From the NCBI RefSeq assembly GCF_900091455.1, contig NZ_LT607412.1:1054001-1118000 (forward strand): a stretch of 64,000 nucleotides of DNA. The letters run 5' to 3'. The notes under the pieces are model-generated. The model saw only the letters and a list, made by a program, of their open reading frames with translations. It was not told where the DNA came from and ran no database searches. The first letter of the stretch is position 1. Every line of letters begins with the position of its first letter. The position numbers were made by a program, and so were the translations under genes. This DNA is from Micromonospora coriariae (GTDB lineage Bacteria > Actinomycetota > Actinomycetes > Mycobacteriales > Micromonosporaceae). Of the stretch, positions 38,799 through 47,709 are shown in pieces.

Positions 38799-39668
38799 TC
38801 AGCGGCCAGGTGTCGGCCCGGAGGCGACCGGCCGGGTCGGGTCGGCCACCCAGTTGCTCCACGATCCGACGTAGAGCGCCGCGTCCGGCCGGCCCGCCAG
38901 GTGCAGCGCGAGCACGGCCTGCGCGGCGGTCACCCCGGAGCCGCAGTACGCCCCCACCGACCGCGCCCCGGTCACCCCGGCGGCGGCGAACCGTTCGCGC
39001 AGCACGTCGGCGGACGGGAAACGCCCGTCCGGGCCGACGTACTCCCCGGCGGGCAGGTTCGCCGCGCCCGGGACGTGCCCGGCAACCGGGTCGATCGGCT
39101 CGACCTCACCCCGGTAGCGGGGGGCGGCCCGGACGTCCAGCAGGACGGCGTCGTCCGCGGCCGCCAGCGCGGCGGCCTGCCCGGCGTCGAGCACCGGAAG
39201 ATCCCCGGGGCGCACCTCGACGTCGCCGGGGGCCGGGGTCGGCGCCGCCGTGGAGACGGATCGACCGGCGGCGACCCAGGCCGGATAGCCCCCGTGCAGC
39301 ACGCGGACGGGACGATGCCCGGCCCAACGCAGCGTCCACCAGGCCCGGGCGGCGGCCAGCCCGTCGCCGCCGTCGTATACCACCACTGGGTGACCGGCCC
39401 GGACGCCGGCGGCCCGCAGCGCGGCCTGCAACGCGGCCGGGTCGGGCAGCGGGTGCCGGCCGCCCGCGCCGGGCGGCCCGCAGAGCGCGGTGTCCAGGTC
39501 GACGAAGACCGCACCGGGCAGGTGACCGGCCAGGTAGTCGTCGCGGCCGGGCGGGCCGGCGAGCCGCCAGCGGACGTCGAGCAGGGTGGGCGGGTCGGCG
39601 CTGTCGAGCTCGGCGGCGAGCCGCTCGACCTCGATCAGCGGCTCCTGATTACCGGACATGGCGACCAT
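38799..39668 (-). CDS. Sulfurtransferase, two rhodanese domains (3-mercaptopyruvate type)
   Basis: 289 residues, two tandem rhodanese domains: the N-terminal one is inactive (no Cys at the loop) and the C-terminal one carries YCGSGVTAAQA. The CGSGVT loop is typical of 3-mercaptopyruvate sulfurtransferases rather than thiosulfate enzymes (CRKGVT). An internal ATG three codons later is an alternative start; the first is 9 bases from AGGATGG. Divergent from ideR. Confidence 0.9.
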   Translation of the reverse strand: MVAMSGNQEPLIEVERLAAELDSADPPTLLDVRWRLAGPPGRDDYLAGHLPGAVFVDLDTALCGPPGAGGRHPLPDPAALQAALRAAGVRAGHPVVVYDGGDGLAAARAWWTLRWAGHRPVRVLHGGYPAWVAAGRSVSTAAPTPAPGDVEVRPGDLPVLDAGQAAALAAADDAVLLDVRAAPRYRGEVEPIDPVAGHVPGAANLPAGEYVGPDGRFPSADVLRERFAAAGVTGARSVGAYCGSGVTAAQAVLALHLAGRPDAALYVGSWSNWVADPTRPVASGPTPGR

Positions 39669-39760
39669 CCAACACCATCCTGGTCGTCGGCTCGCGGGTC
39701 GGCGGCGGTCGATCGCCCGTTCTCCGAGGTAGCATCGTGCACCGGAGGGCCGCTGACGTC

Positions 39761-40450
39761 ATGAAGTCTCACGACCTGGTCGACACGACCGAAATGTACC
39801 TGCGCACCATCCTCGAGTTGGAGGAGGAAGGTGTGCCCCCGCTACGCGCCCGGATCGCCGAGCGGCTGAAGCAGAGCGGTCCCACCGTGAGCCAGACCGT
39901 CGCCCGGATGGAGCGCGACGGCCTCCTCACGGTCGAGGGCGACCGGCACCTGATGCTCACCGCACAGGGTCGCGGCACAGCCGTGTCCGTGATGCGCAAG
40001 CACCGCCTCGCCGAGCTGCTGCTGGTCAACGTCATCGGGATGCCCTACGAGGAGGCCCACGAGGAGGCCTGCCGCTGGGAGCACGTGATGAGCGACGCCG
40101 TGGAGAAGCGGGTGTACGACCTGCTCAACCGGCCGACCCGCTCCCCGTACGGCAACCCGATCCCGGGCCTGGAGGAGCTGGGCTCGCCGGAGGCGGCGCC
40201 CACCGAAGCCGGCGAGGGTGAGCGCAACCTGGCCTTCCCCGGTCTGTCCGGGCCGGTCGTGGTGCGCCGGATCTGCGAGAGCGTGCAGACCAACGCCGAC
40301 GTGCTGCGCCAGCTGCACGCCGCCGGCGTCGACCCGGGTGCCACGGTGACGGTGGCCCAGGAGCGTGACGGGGTGTCGATCGACCGCTCCGGCGACCGGG
40401 TCCGGCTGCCCCGCGAGGTCGCCTCCCGGGTCTTCGTCGCCGCCAGCTGA
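39761..40450 (+). CDS. ideR: Iron-dependent repressor, DtxR/IdeR family
   Basis: 229 residues. LVDTTEMYLRTILELEEEGV begins the winged helix; recognition helix SGPTVSQTVARMERDGLL; metal-site residues in MRKHRLAELLLVNVIG and CRWEHVMSDAVEKR (Cys, Glu, His); C-terminal SH3-like domain after a Pro-rich linker. Represses iron acquisition and activates storage when Fe2+ is bound. Very similar to mycobacterial IdeR and lies downstream of sigB as there. The ATG is preceded by GGAGGG at a slightly long 12-base spacing. Confidence 0.95.
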   Translation: MKSHDLVDTTEMYLRTILELEEEGVPPLRARIAERLKQSGPTVSQTVARMERDGLLTVEGDRHLMLTAQGRGTAVSVMRKHRLAELLLVNVIGMPYEEAHEEACRWEHVMSDAVEKRVYDLLNRPTRSPYGNPIPGLEELGSPEAAPTEAGEGERNLAFPGLSGPVVVRRICESVQTNADVLRQLHAAGVDPGATVTVAQERDGVSIDRSGDRVRLPREVASRVFVAAS

Positions 40451-40481
40451 CCAACCGCCGGCCAGGAGGGCGGCGCCGGCG

Positions 40482-41030
40482 TCACAGCGCCTTGGTGTCC
40501 ACCTTCTTGGCCAGCGCGATCAGATCGCCGGTCAGCTTCTCGGCCGCCGAACGCTGGGCGCCGCGCGCCGTCGTCCAGCTCAGCGTGGCCAGCCGCCCCT
40601 CGCTGGCCAGCCACCCCACCTCGGCGACCGGCCCGCGCCCGCTCGCCGCCGCGATGGTCCGCCGGTACGCCTGCTGACCCAGCCCGGTCACCTTCGTCGC
40701 CTTGTCGGGTACCACGTCCGCGCCGAAGGTGGTCTTGTCGATCTTGGCGTCGGTCACGCTGAGCGTCAGCTCCGGCAGCGTCGCGCCCTCGGCCCGGACC
40801 ACGCAGGCGTACGTGTCGCTCCGCTCACTGGCGGCCGCCACGTCGAACCGGACCTTCAACAGCTGCTCGATGAGCGCGAAGTCCAGCAGCCGGCAGGCGC
40901 CGCCCGAGGAGGCCGCCGCCACGTCCACCGCGATCGGCGCCGGAGGCGGCACCGCCACCGGCTCGGCCTTGGCTGCACAGCCGCTCAGCAGCAGCCCCGC
41001 CAGCCCGGCGACCACGATCCGCCCGCGCAC
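40482..41030 (-). CDS. Lipoprotein, DUF3558-like
   Basis: 182 residues from a GTG behind GAGAGGGTGGAGC. The signal peptide VRGRIVVAGLAGLLLSGC places the lipidated Cys at 18. The extracellular domain has two cysteines (ACRLLDF and YACVVRA) that could form a disulfide, as in DUF3558 proteins. An ATG at 41156 overlaps the upstream DUF5522 stop (ATGA) but would put 42 residues ahead of the signal peptide. Confidence 0.72.
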   Translation of the reverse strand: MRGRIVVAGLAGLLLSGCAAKAEPVAVPPPAPIAVDVAAASSGGACRLLDFALIEQLLKVRFDVAAASERSDTYACVVRAEGATLPELTLSVTDAKIDKTTFGADVVPDKATKVTGLGQQAYRRTIAAASGRGPVAEVGWLASEGRLATLSWTTARGAQRSAAEKLTGDLIALAKKVDTKAL

Positions 41031-41152
41031 GCTCCACCCTCTCGCCGACCGACGGCGGAAGGTGCCCGCCAGATCTCCGTCGGACACCGTACGGGGTGTC
41101 CCGGTCCGGCGGAAGCCCTCGTTCGGCGGGTCCGCCGCGGCCCGGCCGGCGC

Positions 41153-41407
41153 TCATCCGGCCGGTTGGTCATCCACGTACGGGCAGTGCCGGCAGCCGCG
41201 TCCGCAGCAGGTGCCGCGGGCAGCCAGGAAACCGGCGCTGAGCACGAACAGCCCGGTCGCCGGGTCGAGGTAGCCGGCCTCCCCTGCCGCGAGCGCGGCC
41301 GAGTGCGCGGCGAGGATCCGGGCCCGGTCCGGGTGCTCGGGCGGCAGCCGGGACGGGTGCGGCTCGGTGAGCGGCCGGTCGGCCAGGGGTCGTCGCTCTC
41401 CGGTCAC
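41153..41407 (-). CDS. DUF5522 small cysteine-rich protein
   Basis: 84 residues ending with a GTCCGRGCRHCPY cluster that should bind a metal. Starts MTGERRPLADRPLTEPHPSRL. Small conserved family, function unknown. Likely one transcript with the lipoprotein gene. Confidence 0.85.
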   Translation of the reverse strand: MTGERRPLADRPLTEPHPSRLPPEHPDRARILAAHSAALAAGEAGYLDPATGLFVLSAGFLAARGTCCGRGCRHCPYVDDQPAG

Positions 41408-41448
41408 CGCAGCAGTCTAGGGACGCCGTAGGAACGCGCGCCCCGTGG

Positions 41449-42438
41449 TCAGCCGTGCCCGACCAGCGCGGCGGCCACCTCGTCCCGGTTGGCACCGGCG
41501 GCGAGCAGCAGGCGCAGCAGCACGCGCGCCTTGTACGGGTCGAGCAACCCGCCGTTGAGGAGCCCGCGCCGTTGCAGGTCGGTCTCCGAGCCGACCGCCC
41601 CGTACGTGTGCCGCAGCACCGACCCGGCCCCGGATCGGGAGGTGAGCACGACCGGCATCCGGCCGGCGAGACCCCCGAGCACGGGAGCCAGGGTCGCGGG
41701 CACGTGCCCCACCCCGAAACCGGCGACCACCAGGCCCTGGTGGGTGTCGGCGAGCCCGTCCAGCAGCAGCCCGTCGTCGTCCATCGTCACCACGTACAGG
41801 GCCACCCGGGTCGCGTCGAGCCGGTCCGGGTCGACCCGCGGCAGCGGCTCGTGCCGCTGCGGCCGGGTCAGCACCCGCACCACCCCCTCGATCACCTGCC
41901 CGATCGGGCCGGCGTTGGGCGCGGCGAAGGTGGCGGTGCTGGTGCTGTGCGTCTTGCGCAGCCAGCGGGCGGCGTGCACCTCGTCGTTGACGGCGACCAG
42001 CACACCCAGGTCACGGGTGGCCGGCGCGGCGGCCACGCGCAGTGCCGCGAGCAGGTTCGCCGGCCCGTCCGCGCCGGCCAGGGTGGGGTTGCGCATCGCG
42101 CCGGTGAACACCAGCGGGGCGGCGTGCGGCCAGACCAGATCGGCCAGGAACGCCATCTCCTCCAGCGTGTCGGTGCCCTGCGTGACCACCACGCCGGTCG
42201 CGCCGCCGGTCACCGCCCGGGACGCCTCCCTGACCACGTCGAGCAGCTGGCGGCCGGTGAGGTGGGCGCTGGGCACCGCGTGGGTGTCGCGCACGTCCAC
42301 GGGTACGCCCAGCTCGGCGAGGCCGGGCACGGCGGCGGTGAGGTCCGCGCCGGTGAGCCGGGTGACCACTCCCGTCCGGCGGGCGTCGACGCCGCCCATC
42401 GCGATCGTGCCGCCGAGGGTGATCAGGGCGATGGACAC
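41449..42438 (-). CDS. Asparaginase family amidohydrolase
   Basis: 329 residues. First active-site block ITLGGTIAMGG (nucleophilic Thr near residue 9) and second VVVTQGTDTLEEMAFLADL (Thr-Asp near 90) are both present, with the conserved FTGAMRNPTLAGADGPANL. Hydrolyses L-asparagine (or a related amide) to aspartate and ammonia. No signal peptide, so cytoplasmic. The GTG lies 8 bases after GGAGG. Divergent from the MFS gene. Confidence 0.92.
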   Translation of the reverse strand: MSIALITLGGTIAMGGVDARRTGVVTRLTGADLTAAVPGLAELGVPVDVRDTHAVPSAHLTGRQLLDVVREASRAVTGGATGVVVTQGTDTLEEMAFLADLVWPHAAPLVFTGAMRNPTLAGADGPANLLAALRVAAAPATRDLGVLVAVNDEVHAARWLRKTHSTSTATFAAPNAGPIGQVIEGVVRVLTRPQRHEPLPRVDPDRLDATRVALYVVTMDDDGLLLDGLADTHQGLVVAGFGVGHVPATLAPVLGGLAGRMPVVLTSRSGAGSVLRHTYGAVGSETDLQRRGLLNGGLLDPYKARVLLRLLLAAGANRDEVAAALVGHG

Positions 42439-42619
42439 TCGTGGACCTCCGTTCCGCGGCCGGGGCGCCGGCGGCCCTGGGACCGTACCCGCCCGGCCGA
42501 CCGGCTCGGCGACCCGACCTGGCTGCGCGAAAAGCGGTGTCGTGTGCGATCGCGGCCCGGGTAGCGTCCGCGGGCCGCCGTCCGGCGGTACGTGTGACCG
42601 CACAGACAGGAAGCGCCTC

Positions 42620-43915
42620 GTGACCCAACAGGTGACCCGGACCCCGGCGGACACGACCGGGCCCGGCCCGTCGCTGTGGCGCAGCAGGAACTTCCTGCTG
42701 CTCTGGGGTGGTCAGACGGTCAGCGAACTGGGCACCCGGCTCGCCGGAGTGGCGGTGCCGCTGCTCGCCGCCGACACCCTGAACGCCAGCGTCTTCCAGG
42801 TCTCCCTGCTGACCGTCCTGGCCTGGTTGCCGTACCTGCTCTTCTCGCTGCCAGCGGGCATCGTCGCCGACCGGGTCGACCAGCGGCGGCTGATGATCGG
42901 GTGTGACCTGGGTCGGGCCGCGCTCATGCTGTCGCTGCCGGTGGCTGCCCTGGTCGGCCAGCTCACCCTGCCCTTCCTGTACCTGGTGGTCGGGCTCGGC
43001 GGGGTGCTCACCGTGCTGTTCACCGTGGCGTACAAGAGCCTGCTGCCCCGGCTGGTGCCGGCGGACCTGCTGGTGGACGGCAACGCCAAGCTCACCATCA
43101 GCCAGGATGCCGCCGAACTGGTCGGCCCGACGGTCAGCGGCGCGTTGATCGGGCTGGTCGGCGCCGCCCGGACGTTCCTGACGAACGGATTCGCCTTCCT
43201 GGTCAGCGCGCTGACGTTGATCCTGATCCGGGACGAGCCGGTACGCCGCGAGCCGGCCCCCCGCGTGCCACTGGCGGTGGAGCTGACCGACGGGATCGGC
43301 TTCATCCGGCGGCAACCCATCCTGGTCAGCATTCTGGCCTGCACCACCTGGTCGAACTTCTTCGTGATGGCGTCCGCGTCGATCGAGGTGACCTTCCTGG
43401 TTCGCGTGCTGCACGCCAACCCGGTGCAGGTGGGGTTGGTCTTCTCGGTCAGCGCGGTCGGCGGGCTGATCGTGGGGGTGCTGGCCGCCCGACTGTCGGC
43501 CTGGCTCGGCTCGGCCCGGGTGATCTGGGTGGCGATGGCCGCGCCGGGCCCGTTCTACCTGCTCATGCCACTGGCGCAGCCCGGCTGGGGGGTGCTGCTC
43601 TACGGGGTCGGTCTGGCCGCGTTCTCGGCAAACGCGGTGCTGTTCAACGTGGCGGCGATGTCGTACCGGCAGCGCATCACCCCGCCGGCGATCCTCGGGC
43701 GGGTCAACGCGGCGTTCCTGTGGATCTGCTTCGGGGTGATTCCGCTCGGCGCGCTGACCGGTGGCGCGCTCGGCACCGCGCTGGGACTGCGCGGGGCGCT
43801 GTGGGTGTGCGTACTGGGCACCTGGGCCGCCTGCCTGTTCGTGGTGTGCTCCCCGCTGCGCCGGATGCGGGACCTGCCGGCGGTGCCGCTGAAGGGTCCG
43901 ACGGTTTCGTCGTAG
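42620..43915 (+). CDS. MFS transporter, EntS/MFS_3-type exporter
   Basis: 431 residues with twelve membrane helices. Motif A-like loop GIVADRVDQRRLMIGCDLGR (about 76-95). LWGGQTVSELGTRLAGVAVPL at the first helix is typical of the enterobactin-exporter-like MFS_3 group that exports siderophores or drugs. Substrate unknown. The GTG follows AGGAAG. A MerR gene lies downstream past a palindromic element and may control it. Confidence 0.88.
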   Translation: MTQQVTRTPADTTGPGPSLWRSRNFLLLWGGQTVSELGTRLAGVAVPLLAADTLNASVFQVSLLTVLAWLPYLLFSLPAGIVADRVDQRRLMIGCDLGRAALMLSLPVAALVGQLTLPFLYLVVGLGGVLTVLFTVAYKSLLPRLVPADLLVDGNAKLTISQDAAELVGPTVSGALIGLVGAARTFLTNGFAFLVSALTLILIRDEPVRREPAPRVPLAVELTDGIGFIRRQPILVSILACTTWSNFFVMASASIEVTFLVRVLHANPVQVGLVFSVSAVGGLIVGVLAARLSAWLGSARVIWVAMAAPGPFYLLMPLAQPGWGVLLYGVGLAAFSANAVLFNVAAMSYRQRITPPAILGRVNAAFLWICFGVIPLGALTGGALGTALGLRGALWVCVLGTWAACLFVVCSPLRRMRDLPAVPLKGPTVSS

Positions 43916-43985
43916 GCGACCTTGCGCTCGGCGGGGCCGACCTGGCCGCCGTGGCGGGCGGCCCCGGCCCCCAGTTGTGGTCCTT

Positions 43986-44048
43986 TGCTCTGCTTCATCG
44001 GACGCAACACTTTTCGGCGCTAACCGTTGCGTGGACTGAAGCAGAGCA
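43986..44048. repeat. Interrupted palindrome (family B, copy 1)
   Basis: The outer arms TGCTCTGCTTCA (43986-43997) and TGAAGCAGAGCA (44037-44048) are perfect. Inner arms ACGCAAC (44002-44008) and GTTGCGT (44026-44032) add 7 bp. A second copy with the same outer arms is at 61012-61092. Sits 70 bases after the MFS gene and 95 bases before the MerR gene. Confidence 0.85.
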
Positions 44049-44143
44049 TTAGGGCGCGTAGCAGGGTACCGCCGGGATGTGGCCGTCGACTGCCGCTGGT
44101 GTTGGCTTGAGTCTCCAGTGGGGGGAGACAGCAGGGTGGGGGC

Positions 44144-45085
44144 ATGAACGACGAAACGCGCTATTCGATCGGCGAGCTGGCCCGGCGGACCGGCCTGAGC
44201 GTCAAGACCATCCGGTACTACGCCGACCGTGGGATCGTGCCGCCGACCGGGCGGACCCCGGCCGGCTACCGCCACTACGGCCCGGACGCCGTCGCCCGGC
44301 TGGAGCTGGTCCGGACGTTGCGCGACCTCGGCGTGGACCTCGCCGCCATCCGGCGGGTGGTGGACCGCGAGGTGCCGTTGGCGGAGGTGGCCGCCGCGCA
44401 CGCCGAGGCGTTGGCGGTGCAGATCCGCGTGCTACGGCTGCGCCAGGCGGTGCTCACCGCAGCCGCTCGGGGCGGCGGAGGAGCCGAGCAGATAGAGCTG
44501 CTGCACACCCTGGCCCGGCTCTCCGGGCAGGAGCGTCGACGACTGGTCGCCGATTTCCTCGACGCCGTCTTCGACGGCCTGGCCACCGCACCGGCGTACC
44601 CGGGGATCATGCGGTCGCTGACCCCGGAGCTGCCCGACGATCCCAGCACCGAGCAGGTGCAGGCGTGGGTGGAGCTGGCCGAGCTGGCCCAGGACGCGGA
44701 CTTTCGCGCCAGCATGCGGCGGCTGGTGCGGCAGTACGCCGCCGACCACGACGTCCCGGGGCTGCCGCGCCCGGACGCCGTCGCGGTGGTCCGCGACGCG
44801 GTGGCCCCCGCCCTGGCGGCCGGCCTGGACCCGGCCGGGCCCGAAGCCGACTCCGTGATCAGGGCCGTCACCGCCCGCTACGCGGGCCTTCGAGCCAGTC
44901 CCGACGACGCCGACCTGCGCAAGCGGCTGTTGGACCGGCTGGACGCCGCGAACGACCCCCGCCGGGACCGGTACCTCGACCTGCTCGCAGTGATCAACGG
45001 CTGGTCGGGCGGCGGCGCGGTGGCACCAGCACTCGACTGGTTCAGCCGTGCCCTGCGCGCCCGAATGCCGTCGCCGGCCCGCTGA
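44144..45085 (+). CDS. MerR-family transcriptional regulator
   Basis: 313 residues. The MerR winged helix is at the start: RYSIGELARRTGLSVKTIRY, YYADRGIVPPTGRTPAGYR, then the dimerisation helix. The C-terminal about 200 residues are a helical sensor domain without metal cysteines, so a drug or small-molecule effector is more likely than a metal. It may regulate the preceding MFS exporter. Confidence 0.9.
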   Translation: MNDETRYSIGELARRTGLSVKTIRYYADRGIVPPTGRTPAGYRHYGPDAVARLELVRTLRDLGVDLAAIRRVVDREVPLAEVAAAHAEALAVQIRVLRLRQAVLTAAARGGGGAEQIELLHTLARLSGQERRRLVADFLDAVFDGLATAPAYPGIMRSLTPELPDDPSTEQVQAWVELAELAQDADFRASMRRLVRQYAADHDVPGLPRPDAVAVVRDAVAPALAAGLDPAGPEADSVIRAVTARYAGLRASPDDADLRKRLLDRLDAANDPRRDRYLDLLAVINGWSGGGAVAPALDWFSRALRARMPSPAR

Positions 45086-45126
45086 ACTGTTCGGCGGCCG
45101 CAGCACGGCCGGGTCGGCTCGCGGCG

Positions 45127-46062
45127 TCAGGCGAACCAGGTGATCGCCTGGCCGTGTCCCCGGGTCCAGGCCAACGGCGTGCCGTCCAGCGCGAGGACGT
45201 TGTACAGCCCCTCCTCGGGCGACTCCGGCAGCACCTCATGCGGCAGCACCTCCGGTGCCTCGTTGGCGACCCAGTGCCCGGGCAGCCCACGGACCAGCCG
45301 GACGAACGCCTCCCGACGCGGCGCGGACACCTGGTAGAGCACGGAGGTGTGGAAGACCACGAGGGTCGCTCCGGCCGGCGCCCGCGCCGCCAGCGCCGGC
45401 AGGTCGTCCACCAGGTCGCCGCGTACCAGCAACGGCGGATCGGCCGCGGCGACCGCCGCCGCGGCCCGCAGCCGGGCCCGCCGGTGCTCGTGCTCCGGCC
45501 AGACGAGCGCGTCCAACCAGGACACGTCGTCGGGGTCGGTCACGTCGAGGGGGTTGAGGTCCAGGCCGGCCCGCCACACCACCTCGGGTACGCGTGCCGG
45601 CGGGACAAACCCAGTGGCCGCGCACTCCAGGACCGGCTCGCCGGAGCCCACCCGATGCTCGCCGTAGCGGTAGGCGTACCGGTCGGGATAGAGGCAGAGC
45701 CCGGCGGACGCCCCGACCTCCAGCAGAGCGAGGGGCTGCGGCAGCGCGGCGAGCACCGGCAGCAGGACCGCACACCGACCGGCCTCGTTGGTCTGGGTGG
45801 CCCGAGTCCGCATCTGCGCCTCGATGGCCGACCAGTTCGCCACCGCGTACTCGTGGAACGCGGCCGGGTCCTCGACCGGGCCGCCGAGCCACCGGACAAC
45901 ACCGAACAACAGGTTCGGCTGCCGCTTGGCCGGCGGAAGCCCGTCGAGCAGGGCGAGCAGGGCATCGTCGCGGGACACCGCCAGGGACAGCCGCTCGTAC
46001 GCGGGCGAGACCCCGCGCACCTCGCGGCCGGCGAACGTGGCGTACGCCTCAGCGGTCGTCAT
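45127..46062 (-). CDS. DUF2332 protein
   Basis: 311 residues. Conserved blocks: LALLEVGASAGLCLYPDRYAYR (about 106-127, resembling a SAM-fold loop), WLDALVWPEHEHRRARL and FHTSVLYQVSAPRREAF. The family is widespread in actinobacteria and uncharacterised; a methyltransferase-like fold is possible. The ATG at 46062 gives MTTAEAYATFAG, typical of the family. Convergent with MerR and divergent from the monooxygenase. Confidence 0.88.
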   Translation of the reverse strand: MTTAEAYATFAGREVRGVSPAYERLSLAVSRDDALLALLDGLPPAKRQPNLLFGVVRWLGGPVEDPAAFHEYAVANWSAIEAQMRTRATQTNEAGRCAVLLPVLAALPQPLALLEVGASAGLCLYPDRYAYRYGEHRVGSGEPVLECAATGFVPPARVPEVVWRAGLDLNPLDVTDPDDVSWLDALVWPEHEHRRARLRAAAAVAAADPPLLVRGDLVDDLPALAARAPAGATLVVFHTSVLYQVSAPRREAFVRLVRGLPGHWVANEAPEVLPHEVLPESPEEGLYNVLALDGTPLAWTRGHGQAITWFA

Positions 46063-46209
46063 GCCCTGATCGTCGCAGCCACCCACGGGTGATTCACACC
46101 CCGTTTCCCGTGGCCCGTGTCACCAATGCTCCGCGCCTCCTCGTAGAGTTCCGCGGCGGCCGGGACGCTGATCCCCAGCTCAGCTGGCCGCAAAGGGGAG
46201 GAACTGGTC

Positions 46210-47322
46210 GTGCGGGGTGACGGTGTCCGGGTACTGATCGTCGGCGGCGGTGTCGCCGGGCTGGCGACGGTGGCCGCGTTGCGGGACTGGGGCGCGACGG
46301 TCGACGTGGTTGAGCGGGCACCTGGGCCGGACGACTCCGGTACCGGCATCTACCTCACCGGCAACGCGACCCGGATGCTCGACGTACTCGGTCTGCGGGA
46401 GCCGATCCTCGACGTCGCCGTGGAGATCACGCGGCAGCGCAGCGCCAACCAGCGCGGACGCCGCCTCTTCGACATCGACGTGGCCGCACTGTGGCAGGGC
46501 GTCGGGCCCTGCGCCTCCCTGCCGCGAGCGCAGTTGCACCGAGCCCTGCTCGCGGGCGTCGGCGACGCGCCGATCCGCTGGGGCCGCCAGCCGGTCGCGC
46601 TCGCCGAGGAGGGCGCCGTGATCGCCGTCGAGTTCGACGACGACAGCACCGCACGGTACGACCTGGTGATCGGCGCCGACGGCGTGAACTCGACGGTCCG
46701 GCGGCTCGCCTTCAACGGTCGGACGGCCCGCGACCTCGGCCAGTACGCGTACCGGTGGGTCGCTCCCCGAATCGACGACGAGCCGGTCTGGTCAGTGCAG
46801 TTGGGGCGCGGTAGGCAGTTCCTCACGATCCCGATCAGCGACGAGCAGACGTACTGCTACTACAACGACGGCCCGGTGGCCGACCGGCCCGGCTGGCGCG
46901 ACGAGTTGGGGGCAACGTTCACCGAGCCGGCCGCGATGATGCTCAAGGCCCTCGACTACGTCACCAGCACCCTGCACGCCGGGCCGAACCAGGAGGTCGT
47001 CCTCGACTCCTGGTCCCGAGGGCCGGTGCTGCTGATCGGCGACGCCGCTCACGCCACCTCGCCGAACATGGCCCAGGGCGCGGCGATGGCCCTGGAGGAC
47101 GCCGTCGTGCTCGCCGATTCACTGGCCGCCGCCGGGAACATCGCCGAGGCGTTGCACGGGTACGAGATGCGCCGCCGCCCGCGTACCGACTGGGTGCTCA
47201 GCCAGACGCACCGCCGGGACAAGGCCACCGGGCTGCCGCCCGCGCTGCGCGACCTGGTGCTGCGCCGCCTTGGCGAGCAGATGTTCCGGTCGAACTACGG
47301 GCCGCTGTTCACCCAGCCCTAA
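46210..47322 (+). CDS. FAD-dependent aromatic-ring-hydroxylase-type monooxygenase
   Basis: 370 residues. The FAD-binding GxGxxG site is VLIVGGGVAGLATVAAL (residues 8-24), the DG motif DLVIGADGVNSTVR near 152-165, and the GD motif LLIGDAAHATSPNMAQGAAM near 275-294. A single-component PHBH-fold hydroxylase; substrate unknown. No pathway genes accompany it, so a resistance or scavenging role is possible. The GTG follows GGGGAGGAA. It marks the left edge of the accessory island. Confidence 0.9.
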   Translation: MRGDGVRVLIVGGGVAGLATVAALRDWGATVDVVERAPGPDDSGTGIYLTGNATRMLDVLGLREPILDVAVEITRQRSANQRGRRLFDIDVAALWQGVGPCASLPRAQLHRALLAGVGDAPIRWGRQPVALAEEGAVIAVEFDDDSTARYDLVIGADGVNSTVRRLAFNGRTARDLGQYAYRWVAPRIDDEPVWSVQLGRGRQFLTIPISDEQTYCYYNDGPVADRPGWRDELGATFTEPAAMMLKALDYVTSTLHAGPNQEVVLDSWSRGPVLLIGDAAHATSPNMAQGAAMALEDAVVLADSLAAAGNIAEALHGYEMRRRPRTDWVLSQTHRRDKATGLPPALRDLVLRRLGEQMFRSNYGPLFTQP

Positions 47323-47325
47323 CGA

Positions 47326-47493
47326 TCAATGGCGTGGTTTCCTGCGCCGGGAGATCTCCTCCAGGTGCTGGCGCTGGTGCTGCCGGACCATCTCGTCCCA
47401 GACCTCCTGGTCGTAGTCCGGGTCCGGCGGGATCCACCTGTGCGAGTTGTCGCTGTAGTGGAACCGCTCGTCGCCCCGCCGGATCAGACTCAC
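47326..47493 (-). CDS. Micro-gene B: 55-residue basic/acidic small protein
   Basis: 55 residues, GTG start overlapping the stop of the preceding micro-gene (GTGA). Contains RGDERFHYSDNSHRWIPPD and a helix DQEVWDEMVRQHQRQHLEEI, ending RRRKPRH. Its composition looks like a real protein (no Ala/Arg shadow bias). Third gene of a minus-strand chain of coupled micro-genes. No family recognised; it could be part of a regulatory cassette. Confidence 0.6.
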   Translation of the reverse strand: MSLIRRGDERFHYSDNSHRWIPPDPDYDQEVWDEMVRQHQRQHLEEISRRRKPRH

Positions 47494-47709
47494 CGGACCC
47501 AGCCCAGGAAGCGCCGGTGCAGCAGCCCGGCGGGCACCCAGGTGAGATCCTCAGCGGCCCAGACCAGGTAGGACCCCATGTAGAGACCCAACGACACCGG
47601 TGCGCCGTCGAACTCGGCGCGCCGCTCGGTGCGCCGGTGTCTGGCAGGGCCAGGGCGCGTCGCGGCCACCACATGTCCACACCGGAAGGACCGGGCCATG
47701 GGTGGTCAC
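47490..47709 (-). pseudogene. Micro-gene A with single-base frameshift
   Basis: From the GTG at 47709 (overlapping the previous TGA) the frame reads VTTHGPVLPVWTCGG...PWPCQT. It then needs a shift by one base at 47636-47637 to continue RRTERRAEFDGAPVSLGLYM and end WVPAGLLHRRFLGWVR at 47490. The uninterrupted frame runs off into Arg-rich sequence. Expected product about 72 residues with WTC and WPC cysteines. An extra G (plus strand) in a GG pair explains it. Mutation or sequencing error cannot be separated here. Confidence 0.6.
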
